A DNA stretch of 64,000 nucleotides from Romanomermis culicivorax (lineage: Eukaryota > Nematoda > Enoplea > Mermithida > Mermithidae), in assembly GCA_963922205.1 (NCBI GenBank), contig CAWUHX010000010.1, positions 1,488,001 through 1,552,000 of the forward strand, written 5' to 3'. The position numbers and the translations under genes were made by a program. How positions within the stretch are numbered: the stretch's first letter is position 1; every line of letters starts with the position of its first letter. The notes beneath the pieces are model-generated. The model saw only the letters and a program-made list of their open reading frames with translations. It was not told the DNA's origin and searched no databases. Positions 1-11,009 of this stretch are shown here, piece by piece.

Positions 1-940
1 GCGACCCGAAAAAGTTTCGTATTCTATTTCTCTATAGCTATAAATTATAACCGTCTAGTCTCATGAAATGTGAAACCTACTGGACGAAAAAATTGATCAT
101 TTATCTTCAGCTCATAAAGGTGATACTATCTGAAGCTAAAATAAACATAAATTTAACATACTAGCTATGTGCTAAACTTATATCTTATCAGTCATTCGTC
201 ACAAAAAGATTTCTGGGGAAAAAATTCTATAAATTTCAGACATTATGTGCTAGAATTTTGTCCTAAAAACACTGCTTTCGTTAAAATCTACGCTGTAGGT
301 CGAGAATTTTTCTCATCAGCGTTTTAGTTGAAGTTGGAAAAATCCAGAAAAAAAGTACATAGAATTTCTGACATTTTCTTCCAAAAAAATATATTACGAT
401 AACAGCTGACGAATTAGAGAATTTGGAATGAAAAATTCAAGATATAAAATAAAATGCTGGTTATGGTTGTTAACTTATTAAACCTAATAAAATGAATAAT
501 GCTCGAGAACAAATCTTTATTTTACAGAAAAATTTTCAAGACTGTTTCTTTCTTGAACTCAAGTGTGCTAAAATCAAATAATGGTTCAAAATAAAACTAT
601 CCAAACAAATTCTTACGAAAGGCTTATAAGTAAATAACTCACTTGCAAAAATACTTGCGTCGATTCAGCATATGAAAATTTTTGGCTTGAAGTACAGAAG
701 TTTCAATCGAACATGCACAACACCACTCATTGTTTCTGTAATTCTAGAAAATGAGGAAGCTACCGAAAACTGTATTCATCGATTACATCACAAGACACCT
801 GCCAGCCATCCATTCCCAACCACCTTAACAGCAAAAACTAGGAACATACAAAAAACTTACCGAGGAGTGCAACAATATTCCGTAAAAATAAAAAACAACA
901 AAATCACATGTCCTTCGGAAGTTTTATAACTTTTAAATCG
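1..940. other. No gene recognised
   Basis: AT-rich sequence downstream of the VPS36 3' end. I see no conserved coding segment, RNA gene or clear transposon end here. The open frame at 672-929 has no recognisable domain and AT-driven composition. Confidence 0.5.
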
Positions 941-941
941 A

Positions 942-947
942 TTTATT
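942..947 (-). terminator. Poly(A) signal of VPS36
   Basis: AATAAA on the minus strand about 45 bases after the VPS36 stop codon at 991-993, a normal distance for a 3' UTR polyadenylation signal. Confidence 0.55.
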
Positions 948-990
948 GTACTCAGAAAAACTTCTGCATTAAATCCAAAATTGTGTAGCA

Positions 991-3900
991 TTAGTGGAGA
1001 AATCTATTTTCGTAAAAAGTGAGACCTTCGATGGAATCGTCCCGACATAATAAACCGGCTTCTTCGGCGCATAAAAGCCTATGAGATGAAATATACTGTA
1101 TTATCTAATCATAAAATAACTGAATAACGTTTCCCAATGACAAAATTAGTATTTCACACGAGCTCAAAAGCAGGAAGCAAACTAACATTTCTACTACCTT
1201 TCAGTGGCTAGAACAAGAGGAATTCCTAATAAACGGGATAATCCATCAGCTGAAAGACATTCGTTTTCTTCAACCTGCAAAGAATAAAACAAAGAAGGTA
1301 TGAATTTTCAATGTCAGTCAAATAGACAATGTCATTCCAAGATGCCATTTCCCTCATACCTGTAGGAGGTGCGACCAGTTGAGTGCATGATAAAAGCTAT
1401 TTTGGAGAGAGGTAGCCTAGTTTTGGAGGAGGAATTCAGCAAGTGCTCGAAAAATGCATTATTCGATCGACAGATGGACAAAACACGCCTGTAATCAACG
1501 AATTTTCGCTTTTTGACCGATTTTTGATCAAAAAAATCATTTTCGACCTAGCAACAGGTATTTTTCGTCGATTTCCAGCGGCTGGGGGAAGCTGTCGATA
1601 ACCGGAAGTTGGTAGAGAGAGTCGTCGACAACTGCCTATACGATTGAAAATTTGGGGGGGGGGACCTTTCCTCCCAATTCCCCAGCCACATGCCTGTCAA
1701 AAATACAATCATGAATAAATTTTTGGCGCTTTCTAATATCGATATTGTAAAAACTGTTGGCTCACAAGTGGCATCAAAAAACTGAAAAATGAAACATAGT
1801 GTAAAATTCCTGACCCAGCACAATAAAACAGTGGCAAAGTCCAACACTTCCACTGATTAATATGATTCAAACAAAAATTTTCATTGTGTTGAGATAACAC
1901 GTAGATTGGAAAAATTTGAAATCTTAAATATTTCTGTGACAAATTCCATTAGTATGTTCCGAATTCAAGAAGAAAGAAAAAGAAAAAAGAGAAGAAAGAG
2001 CAAAGATTTCGTCAGTTTTTACAAATACACCAAACTTACAAGACTTTTAGTCAAAGTATTGAGCGTTTCTTCCGAATAGTCTACCGACTGAAGTGCTGTA
2101 GCTCCACTCCGAAATTTCACCAATCTGAAACGGCGGACTTGGTTATGGAGAGAACGCTGATTTTCTAATCAGGGAGTGTGCTTGCCTAATTGATAAATTG
2201 CAACGTTCTAGTAAACGACAGGCATCCAACATATCATCAGGCGAAATCAACTGAAGAAACACACAAAAATAAATATTATACAACATAACAACATTTTTGT
2301 ACGAGACAACCATTTCTGACTCCGTACAAAGATTTTTTTGATAATCTTTGTACAAAGAACAAAGAGATTCTATCGATATTATCTGGTCAGAAAACGCAGG
2401 CTCTAGTATCAGAAAACACCGGAAAATTTTTCGGCGTTTAGCGCCGGATTTTATTGTATAATTCTTTGAATTGATCTTTCCACTATCTTTCTACAAATCG
2501 TGCCTTCTGGGAAAAAAATTTTCGGAAAAGGGAAAAACTGTTAGCGTCTCATATGGAAAAGACGAATTTCGGTGCATTTCGGGAAGTAAAAATCTATTTT
2601 TCCAACTTTTCTGTAACTATACTTTTAAGCGTAAAGCCGATTTTGAATTCATAAGCATCACGGAAGTAATTTTCAGAAATTTCAGGTTTAACTTAAAGTT
2701 TTTCAGATTTATGAGAGTATGAGAACATTTTCTCAATTTGTAAAATGATATATGAAGGAAATGAACTCGAGTGCTATCAGGAAGAAGGTTTTACGAAAAA
2801 GATCGTAGTTTTTTAGACTACAAAAAAATTTTCTTCGTATAAAGATTTTTTCGCCGATCTCTGTGCAGGTACAAAGAGCTTTGTACAAAAAAACGGTGCG
2901 ATATACAGCATAAATCATGATTTTTCTAAATATATATTCAAAATAGCATTTTCAATATAAATGCTTTGGAACTGTAGCAGCTTTATTATCAGCCAATACA
3001 ACAGTTAGAAACATGATTTTATTTTTGAGTCAAGCCGATTCCATAACTAATTAAAATGAACCTAAGACTTCATAAAATATGATTTTCAGACTCTTTTGTG
3101 GACACTGAAATCATACATGTAAGGGGGCCCCGAGGTCTGTGGGGTCGGACGGTTTTTTTGAGGCCGGGAGTCACTGATTTCCCAAAATTTTAGACGGAAC
3201 CTCGGAAGGGAAAAAATCTATTTCTTCACCAAAAAAGTTCAAAAAACGCCTAAAAATAGTAATTTTAGCCTTAAAAACTGTAAAAAATGTATTCGTAGCG
3301 CGAAGAGCCGAGAAAATTGACGTCTTTGACCTATTTTTTCAAAAATGTAGATTTTTCACTATTTTTCCGACCAAAAGTATGGGGGTCTCTATGACTATCA
3401 TATGGTTAGAAATAGGATTGGAAAATCCTTGGGGTCATCATATGGCTAGCCATATGGCCGACGATTTCAAGGGGCTCGTATATCACTTCCACAATTACAT
3501 GTATGTACGAGTGAAAGTATAAATTAATCTTCGAAAGAAGTGCTTGCGAAATTTGCCAGCAATACGTTTGTTACATCTTTCCATTTCTTTGAGAGGGAGT
3601 CATACATGCGCATAAGGGGGGTGGAGCCCGGGGATTATCCCCGGGCTGGGCCTTAGTTCAGTGACTTATTGTCAGTCAATTTTGGCCAACCAGTTTTCAG
3701 CTGTACAATCAATGGTTGCATACATGCACACGGTCAGGGGTCCCAGAGTATAGAAAGTGACCAAAATTGGTCCATCAGTAATTTTTTTCCAGAAATCAGG
3801 TATATAGTGACTTTTTACTTAAAAATGAAATTTTATTGCCTTTTGTATAATAATTACTCAACAAAGTTGCTTGTTGACATTAATCATAAACTGTGTTTTA

Positions 3901-6900
3901 AATTGATCTTCTTTGTAATCTAATCTTTTCAAAATGTCTGTTGCATTTTACTTTGCCAAATTATTGGCCTATAGTAAACTTTTGTCAAATTTTTGGCCAA
4001 TAGTAAACTTCTGCCCAATTTTTTAGGGTAGGATAAATCCATACCCTGTCCATACCCTGTGTGCATGTATGAGTGGTTTCTTTGCTGTGGTTTTTTTGCA
4101 ACATTTCTTTGCTTCATTATTGACAAATCGATATTCACACTGAACATTAAAAGTGCCATTCAGTAGAAATAACTAAACATCATGTTGGTATCCTAAATAA
4201 ACCGTACTTTTAAAAAAATTAGGAAAAAATTTGCTACCCAACAATTTTGGGATTTATCCCCGGCCTGAAACTGGTACCATGCACATGTATGGTGGGAGTC
4301 TTGATGGCATCTAGCGTTCTTGAAACTACACAAAACGAAAAAAATAAATGTTCAGATGTCTCAGTATGTCTCATTTGGACGTTTTTCCAGAAAGTCAGGA
4401 CATTAAACGATTATTGTTAATGTCTCAATCCTTTTATGGTAATGCATCTTCGTGATATATAACAAGTCTGTAGCAAGTTAGCGTGTCGGAAAATTTTCTT
4501 CTGGAATATAACGTTTTGACGGTTGAACTACCACGTCCAGAATATTAAGTGGCGCGAATTACGAATTGAGAGCAAAAACCTAACCAAAGCATGACGAGTG
4601 CAAAATAAAATCGTTTATTTTGTCGTGTATGAACAGCCAGAGTTTTGTCCGTACCTGTCGATCCGTACCGTACGGAATTCCAGTGAAAAAATTCGTGCTA
4701 TCCTACCCATTTATGTACAATTATTATTTTCTACTTGCTTCATATCTTGTAGATAATATTTATCACATCAGTTCAAAGTATACGTCATAAAAGTACGAAC
4801 GTGGTTGCTCACTCTGAAATTGATAAATTTACTTACTTTTATCATAGAAACCATCAAACGCTAATTTTCTGGAACTTCATTCAAATCGCGTCAGTTCTGA
4901 ACTTTTGCAACTGAATTTCATGAGTTTTGGAGGAAAATAATGAAAAGTCTGACAAATCTAATGATAAATTTTCATTTCAAGACTTCTAAAATGTCGGAAA
5001 CTGCATTTTTAGCTTATTCTTCTGCAACCTTAAGTTATCGATCATTATCACTGTTTCTTAATATAGACAATCATAATGATGCATCAAAAGAGTGTTTTCA
5101 GATGATCTAATGCACGAGAATTTAGGTTACAAAGAATTCCGCAATCTTCCGAATTTCAATATTCCAGAATGCAGGAAAATGATCTTTTTTCAACATATAT
5201 TTGATACAAAAATTATGCACGCATCCGATAGCTTGGATTCCTCAAGCAGAAAGAACACCACTAAATTTTCTGCGCTGATGATGTTCCAATCATATTCCAA
5301 ATAGGAAGTTGATGTTCACAAAACATTAAAATATTCAAACATTGCAAAAGATTTTCAGAAAATAATCGAGAAAACTATTGATTTTTTTCAATTACGTCAA
5401 TAAACAAAACAAGATCAAATATTCATCCATTATGTGTTGATGGTTAAAAGCTATAAGCAGAAGAAAGGATGACATTTTTCACAGAGATGCATCGGGAACC
5501 CGGATCCGAAATGAGACCCGAAATTATCCGACTATTTTACTGGACCCAAACCCGACATTCTTCAAATTTTGGACTCGGATCTGATATTCTTAAAATTTTG
5601 AACCTGGAACCGATATTTTAAAATTTTTGCCCCGATACATCCCTAATTTTTCAATCGTGATCTAGAAATAACATGCAAAATTACAAAACATTTAAAATCC
5701 GCGCGAAGCGCCATAAAATTTTCAGGACTTTCCGTTTTAAAACGCATGAAAATGAATTTCCGGACAGGAAATGCTATAAATTAATCAAAAGGGTCGTCAG
5801 GCTTGCACTGTAAATCAAGACGTCTGATACGTAAAAAACCCCTTGTGAACATCAAATTCATTTTGAATCATCCAATGGATCTCACTCCAATTTTATGAGA
5901 AGAAAAATGTATATTTTGTCAAATTTGAAATTTTTCCAAAGTTGGAATTATTTTGAAGAATTCTTAAGAACAAGGATAGAATATGCTGTTCCTTTTCCAG
6001 CATCAATTTTTGTAGCAATTTACATTTTCCCAATAAGTTTACATTAAAAAAATATGGCTTACTTCTAGTCCTCTGGCCCTATTCAGACGGCAATATGCTT
6101 CAGACAAAGCGATCACGCCGCCGGCTTCCTATAAAAAGACGCTGACTTGTAATTTAAAAAGAAACGGGCTGAAAAAAATATTCAATTGGATACTGGAATT
6201 ACAATAATGACCATACATGCACATAGGGGGTAGGGCAGTTCCGATATATGTAATTGGCGGAAAGTGTCATAGGAACGCCTCCCCTCCCCCCAGAAATCGT
6301 CCGTCATATGGCTAGCCATCGGGCGAACCCCTCCCACGATAGCTAGCCATACGGTAGTCATAGAGACAACCATACTCTTGAATTTTTATCGGAAAAATAC
6401 CGAAAAATGTCAATTTTTTGATGAAAAATGTTAATTTCTGAACAAAATATCGATTTTCTCAGCGCTCTGCGTCACGAATACATTATCACGGTTTTTAAGG
6501 CCAAATTTCTAAAAGTTTTAGGAATTAGTGATCTCCTATTCTAAAAAATTCGCCCAACACCCAGACGTCGGCGCCCCGATACATGCATGGAGTAAACCCT
6601 TCTACCTCAGACCCTGGAAACTCCCCTGACCTAAAAAAATCTTCGAGCACCACCCCTGAACTTTTTTGAATACGGTTTTTTCGAGCATTTTAGGCATTAC
6701 TTTGTATGATTAACATGCTTGTGGAGCTCTCTTTAGCTACTATGCATGGCCTACCATTCGCCTAGGGTCTGATACAGTGCTGTTAACCAACTAGGAAACC
6801 TATAAATCATCCGTTTTCCACAAATCCGGACAAAACAGCACAAGTTATGCGGATTTCAAGTCGGTTGCAGGCAACCGATTTCATAACTAAGGACATGTGA

Positions 6901-7720
6901 TAATAACTGTAAAATCACGATGAAAACTGTAAATTATCGCTTGAAGTACACTGCACTATACCCACATCATTTTTCAGGAAATTTAACCGCTTAATGCACT
7001 GTGCACCATTTTTTCCGGAGTAGTAAATTTTTTTCAGACCCCTGGTAGGAGTAATATCCCCTATGAAGTTGCCTAATTTAAACATAAGTACCTCTATAGG
7101 CTTTAGCATAACTTTGGAAATTTCGCGTGCCAAATCGTAAAAATACATTGATTTTGAACCTTCTTTGGTGACTGGATCGTCCACCCCGAGACTCAACAGA
7201 TAAGACTTGAACTGCACAGTCTTAATGATGATTATTACATAAAACAGCAATAGAAAAAATGTTGGAAAGAAAATTTCGAAATCCGTGAAGAAATTTCCAC
7301 ACTTAGAATTAAAAGGAAAAATAAAGCAGAGAAAAGCAAATAGAAAACAAAAGCTAGGAAACGAATTCATGGAGAGAATAAAAAACGGAAATGCAATAAC
7401 CAAAGAAAAAATAAAGCAACAGCGTAAAGTAACAGTATCAAAGTCATTTTTGATACACAATTACCTACCTCATCCTCGGATATTGCACCTTTTTTGTTCC
7501 GTACGGATTCTGATATTCTCTTCGACAAAGCCACCATATCTTTAGCCTAAAGCAGGCAATACGGCTTTTATGCGAGACGGACAGTTAAATTGAGGAAAAT
7601 GAACCAATTTAATCAACTGTGATGAATCCTCGAAAGCCTGATCGATTTTTCTCGATGCCAGTTCATGTTTCTTCTCCAACGACCTTTCTATGCCTGTGAT
7701 GCCGTGTCTGATACGTTTGT
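991..7720 (-). CDS. VPS36: VPS36, ESCRT-II subunit (C-terminal part, 8 exons)
   Basis: VPS36 (EAP45) is an ESCRT-II subunit that helps sort ubiquitinated membrane proteins into multivesicular bodies. I read eight minus-strand exons: 7720-7605, 7546-7469, 7220-7092, 6128-6063, 2250-2186, 2124-2040, 1274-1198 and 1078-991 (stop TAA). Phases agree at every junction. Diagnostic segments in order are GITGIER, AFEDSSQLI, AKDMVALSKRI, ISEDE then TVQFKSYLLSLGV, NPVT-like DDPVTKE, EAGGVIALSEAYCRLNRARG, LISPDDMLDACRLLE, LSADGLSRLLGIPL and CRDDSIEGLTFY. These match the helical and two winged-helix segments of the family, and the C-terminus is complete. The N-terminal GLUE domain (about 150 residues) was not found between 7721 and 8650, so the 7720 border (acceptor at 7721-7722) is uncertain. 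The intron 2185-2125 starts with GC. The 7220 exon uses an unusual AAG acceptor and 7605 a weak donor (GTTCAT). The 3.8-kb intron holds repeats. Confidence 0.9.
2125..2185 (-). other. Probable GC-AG intron in VPS36
   Basis: This 61-bp intron reads AG|GCAAGC at the donor and TTTCAG|A at the acceptor. Only this splice joins NLSI to RLVKFRSG in the frame expected for the second winged-helix region of VPS36; reading through hits a stop. GC-AG is the commonest minor variant of U2 introns. Confidence 0.75.
3112..3505. repeat. Dispersed MITE-like repeat, family A copy 1
   Basis: Begins near CATACATGTAAGGGGG with GGGGCCCCGAGGTCT just inside and ends near TTACATGTATG. Diverged copies occur around 6212-6590 (inverted) and 12729-13280. 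Shared interior text includes stretches like TTTTTAAGGC, CGCGAAG and CATATGGCTAGCCATATGG. I could not confirm a target duplication. It lies in the large VPS36 intron. Confidence 0.5.
3601..4291. mobile_element. hAT-type MITE with CATACATG ends
   Basis: Left end CATACATGCGCATA and right end CATGCACATGTATG are inverted repeats. Flanks are GAGGGAGT (3593-3600) and GTGGGAGT (4292-4299), an 8-bp duplication with one mismatch, typical of hAT elements. The interior (691 bp) has no transposase. It contains further CATACATG-type internal ends near 3719 and 4060, so it may be compound. It lies in the 3.8-kb VPS36 intron. Confidence 0.65.
4740..5820 (+). repeat. Dispersed repeat family C, copy 1
   Basis: AT-rich repeat recognised by landmarks shared with 14080-14660, 22150-23110 and, inverted, 21510-21990. 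The landmarks are a segment around TGTTGATGGTTAAAAGC, a GC-rich CGCGAAGCGCC block (about 5700), and CCGGACAGGAAATG. No protein is encoded that I can recognise. Borders are approximate. Confidence 0.5.
6212..6590. repeat. Dispersed MITE-like repeat, family A copy 2 (inverted)
   Basis: Reverse-orientation relative of the repeat at 3112-3505, with ATATGGCTAGCCAT, CGAATACATTAT and GGCGCCCCGATACATG in reverse order. It lies in the large VPS36 intron, just upstream of the 6128-6063 exon. Ends are approximate. Confidence 0.45.
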
Positions 7721-8426
7721 CTGAGGAGTTCAAGAAAACTTTAACAAATAAATATCGGACGTGAGAGGCAGTACAAATTCTCTCTGAAGCGTTCGGTAGA
7801 TCCGTAAAAGTTCCTAATCGGAGGTCATGTAAAATTCAACGTAAGCCTTACCTGCCATTAATATTCACAGGCGATTATTTTCCACATTGTTTCAACTCAT
7901 GGGTGTGAGTTCCTGAAATAGCATTCTATAAATAATAAGGGAAGAAAATATAAATGAGCGTTGTTTCGTATTCACTACATACATAGATTAACTATCCTGG
8001 AAAAGAAACCAAGTATCAAGAAAAAAGAAATAAGGAATTAAGTCTTTATTATGGAATATAAGACGTAAATTGAGGTAAACGTTGCCTCAAGCTGTGCAGC
8101 GCTCGTACACGTGAATATGTAGATTATACAGAAATATATATATAAAAAAACTTGATAGTTTTATTTTTAGAAAAACTGAACTCGAAGAATGCTTCCAATT
8201 TTTAAAGTTCTATAGTTTTTCAGTTCAACCGTGATTTATACTATAACTGGATTATAATGAAAACCAATGAGACGTCTTTTTGATCAGTTTGCTGAAAATT
8301 GCTGTGACAGTGGAGTGAAATTTGTATTTTCAATAAAAACAATAGAAATTATGACTATACAAGATCACATTGGATCAAAAATTAGTGAAAGAACATGGGA
8401 GTATATTCAGAATGACAACCTGCAAT

Positions 8427-8634
8427 CTGCTTTTATAAAATGCTTGTCAATCGAAAAATGACAGGAATTGATACTGTCGTCAAAATCGTTTACACACGCA
8501 GATTTTCAACGAAAAAGTTTTTTAAAGATTAGTCGAGTACCCTCATAAATTACCAGTCCGATGTGACACATAATTTTGTAGAAAAAAGTATCGGCTTAAT
8601 TATTTAGAGGCGTTTCGTGAAAAAGAGACATATA
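8427..8634. mobile_element. MITE family G, copy abutting the methyltransferase 3' end
   Basis: Shares TATAAAATGCTT, AAAAATGACA and ATTTAGAGGCGTTTCG with the intact family member at 33763-34009 and ends in ATATA. It ends 18 bp beyond the stop codon of the methyltransferase gene on the other strand, so most of that gene's 3' UTR would be MITE sequence. Confidence 0.6.
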
Positions 8635-8651
8635 ACGCATTTAGTCTAGAG

Positions 8652-11009
8652 TCAATCACTTCTCTTCAAAATCACGCACCAGTTACCCTCTTCGTAAAAA
8701 CTTTTCACAATTTGGCAATTTTCGAACGTCCGACAGAGATTTTCCAGTTCATTTTCAGCGAAAACATGATAAAAACGTAAGTAAGTGCCGTCCAAACCGG
8801 GTTTATTTTGCTTCACACGCCACGGTACCAGGTTATCGCGATTTTTAAATTCCGTACCGTTCTCGTGAATAATAAAATTTTCTGTGACGCTCGAGTCGGT
8901 TTTAATCGGATTAACGTCGTTTTGTTGCTCTATTTTGTCAGGATTCTTCAAGTAAATCGTTCGTCGACCGTTAAGACATTGTTCGAAAGCCCAGACGTAG
9001 ATTAAAGCCACGCAGCCCGGTTTGAGAACACGCAAAATTTCGGAAATGGCCATTCGGCGACGATCCTGCAATTAAAAATTGAAATCTGGTCAAGTTCAGA
9101 AGGTGCCACGATGATTGCAACATTGAAATCAAAAAATATTTTTGGTTGAGAAGAGATTGAAAATTTTTCAAGATTAGTGGGAGAAGTTATTTACCTCGGT
9201 GACAAGGTGGTGTATTACAGCTATGGATATTACGGCATCGAATTTATGGTCGGAAAAAGGTAAAAATCGACAATCGGCTTGGAAAACATTGAAATTCTTG
9301 TCGCGGGCTATTTTACATAACTCAAAACTCCGGTCGCAGCCGATCTAAGAAAATGAAAAAAGTTCTTTCATTACGGGTAAAAAATTGTCAAGGACAATTA
9401 TGGAGAAATTCGATTTTTTAACCTGTGTTTTCATCGTTTTAAATGCGATAGTTCATGATTCAAAACAATTGAAAAACTCCAAGCGATACGAGAGAAAAAA
9501 TCGTAAATAATAATGAAAAATCTCATTTATCGGCAACATATTTACTTTAAAATAATAAAAAAAGAGATTAAATACTTCAGTTGACTGAAATTGTTGAAGT
9601 TCAATTAGTAAGTGGAAGTCGATATGCTAACGGCCATGCCTGATAGAAAACAATGACTGTTATACTCATTACCGGCGACTTGATAGACACGAAATTGACA
9701 CATGACGAAGTCCCAAGGGGCCGGCAGCCCCCTCCCCCGCCCCCCTAAATACGCTATTGTATACATTATACAGCAGCCACAATCTACTGCAGGTCAGAAT
9801 CCGAGAGGGTCTACCTCTTCTAATATAGCATTTCTAAATATTTTCATAGAAAAATTTTCTGCTATAAAAATTTCATCGAAATTTTCGAGAACAAAACGCA
9901 GGTCATACACAGGTAACTCTGGTCTCACGTACGTATATGTGAGACCAAAGTTCATTAGCTCAGATAGCTTCCAATGGGAAATTGGAAGCTATCTGAGTTA
10001 ATGAACTTGAAAATCTACTGGGAGTATCTACTAGAGATCAGCCACAATTCTGCACGGGGTCAGGTCCGCCAAAGGAATATGGATGGTCAGTATGAATGAA
10101 GAAAACTTGTGGACACATTGCAACATTAGGAAAAATTTCATTAGTCAGTCAAGTATGAACTTTTCGCTTGGATAAGGTAGAGTACTTAAAATATTTCATG
10201 TAACAGTTCGAGATGGTTAAATATTCAAACATATTGTACGGGCTTCTCGAAAACGGTTCATCGTCAAACTCAGTTTAACGGCAGTCTTAACTACTTTTAA
10301 ATTTTTTTCCAGTTTTCTGAACGCGGTTTTCGTTAAACTGAGTTTTAACTGTTGAACTGGGTTTTCAAATTGCGTGCAATTTTAGACCTTCATACTAAGG
10401 TTTGAGAGTATGAACGGTAGGTTCTTTAACGTTGCAGTGAATAGCCGATTTCTCGTCGCTCTTTTTCTTTCGAGCATGAGATGCTGCTGTGAAAAAGAAG
10501 ATGCAGTCGGCGGAATAGTACGATTTTTCGCGTGCAATAGATACTTATTTCGCCGGAAGTTTCTTTTTGTAGGGTAAACAGCTTTCAAACTGAGTTCAAC
10601 GCAATTAAACTAATTTTGATAAACCTACCGTGAAACCTTATTCGGAAAACACAACTTTGGCAGAAGTAAAACTATGTTCTATCAGACTGAGTTTTAACTC
10701 GGTTAGACGGTAAAACTCAGTTTGATAAATCTCTCTTCTCGAAACTCACTCACTGAGTTTCGAGTACACCACTGAAATTTCAGATTCTTGAAAACATTTC
10801 TCATGAACCATTTTGTTTAAGGTTTCATGGCATTTTCTGGAGCACAGAGGACTCACTTTTATCAATTTACCGCCGTTTAAATATTTACCATTACCACAGC
10901 CAACGTCCAAGAGTAGGGAATTGGTGGACACGCTGTCCAAGAATTCCTTCACACCTTTCCATTGACGAATCCTTGTCTTGTCGAAATGTGGAGCAATTTG
11001 ATCATAAAC
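8652..11009 (-). CDS. tRNA wobble-uridine methyltransferase, Trm9/TRMT9B-like (first exon missing)
   Basis: Trm9/ALKBH8-type enzymes transfer a methyl group from S-adenosylmethionine to carboxymethyluridine at tRNA position 34. Three minus-strand exons join in phase: 11009-10857, 9344-9195 and 9065-8652 (stop TGA), encoding 238 residues. Exon one has VYDQIAPHFDKTR and the SAM-binding glycine loop LLLDVGCGNGKYL. Exon two has IGCDRS and DAVISIAVIHHLVTE. Exon three has the post-core EILRVLKPG, ALIYVWAFEQ, LVPWRVK, YHVF and the family's C-terminal NWCVIL. There is no AlkB-type oxygenase domain in view, so a stand-alone Trm9-like protein is likelier than ALKBH8. Splice sites are TAG|GTTTAT, AAA|GTGAGT, TTAG|ATCGG, GAG|GTAAAT and GCAG|GATCG. 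The acceptor at 11010 implies a short upstream exon carrying the start codon; I did not find it. Confidence 0.9.
9921..10008. repeat. Paired hairpins in methyltransferase intron
   Basis: Two adjacent inverted repeats: GGTCTCAC (9921-9928) with GTGAGACC (9939-9946), and a 28-base arm at 9948-9975 that pairs with 9981-10008 across a GGGAA loop with one mismatch. They lie inside the 1.5-kb intron (9345-10856). No protein or known RNA family is recognised. Confidence 0.7.
10255..10765. repeat. Cluster of AACTCAGTTT / AAACTGAGTT inverted repeats
   Basis: The motif AACTCAGTTT and its complement recur in both orientations near 10268, 10335, 10570, 10686 and 10713, with CTCACTCACTGAG nearby. The cluster ends within 100 bp of the methyltransferase exon at 10857. 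It looks like a fold-back element or several nested MITE ends. Confidence 0.45.

Noticed and set aside
6915-7460. 181-residue minus-strand protein with an apparent membrane N-terminus
   Set aside because: Only 7220-7092 is coding (a VPS36 exon); the rest is translation of flanking introns.
7721-7830. Extension of the VPS36 exon upstream as an open frame
   Set aside because: The frame stays open for about 35 codons to a TGA, but the encoded residues do not resemble the GLUE domain, so I ended the exon at the acceptor near 7721.
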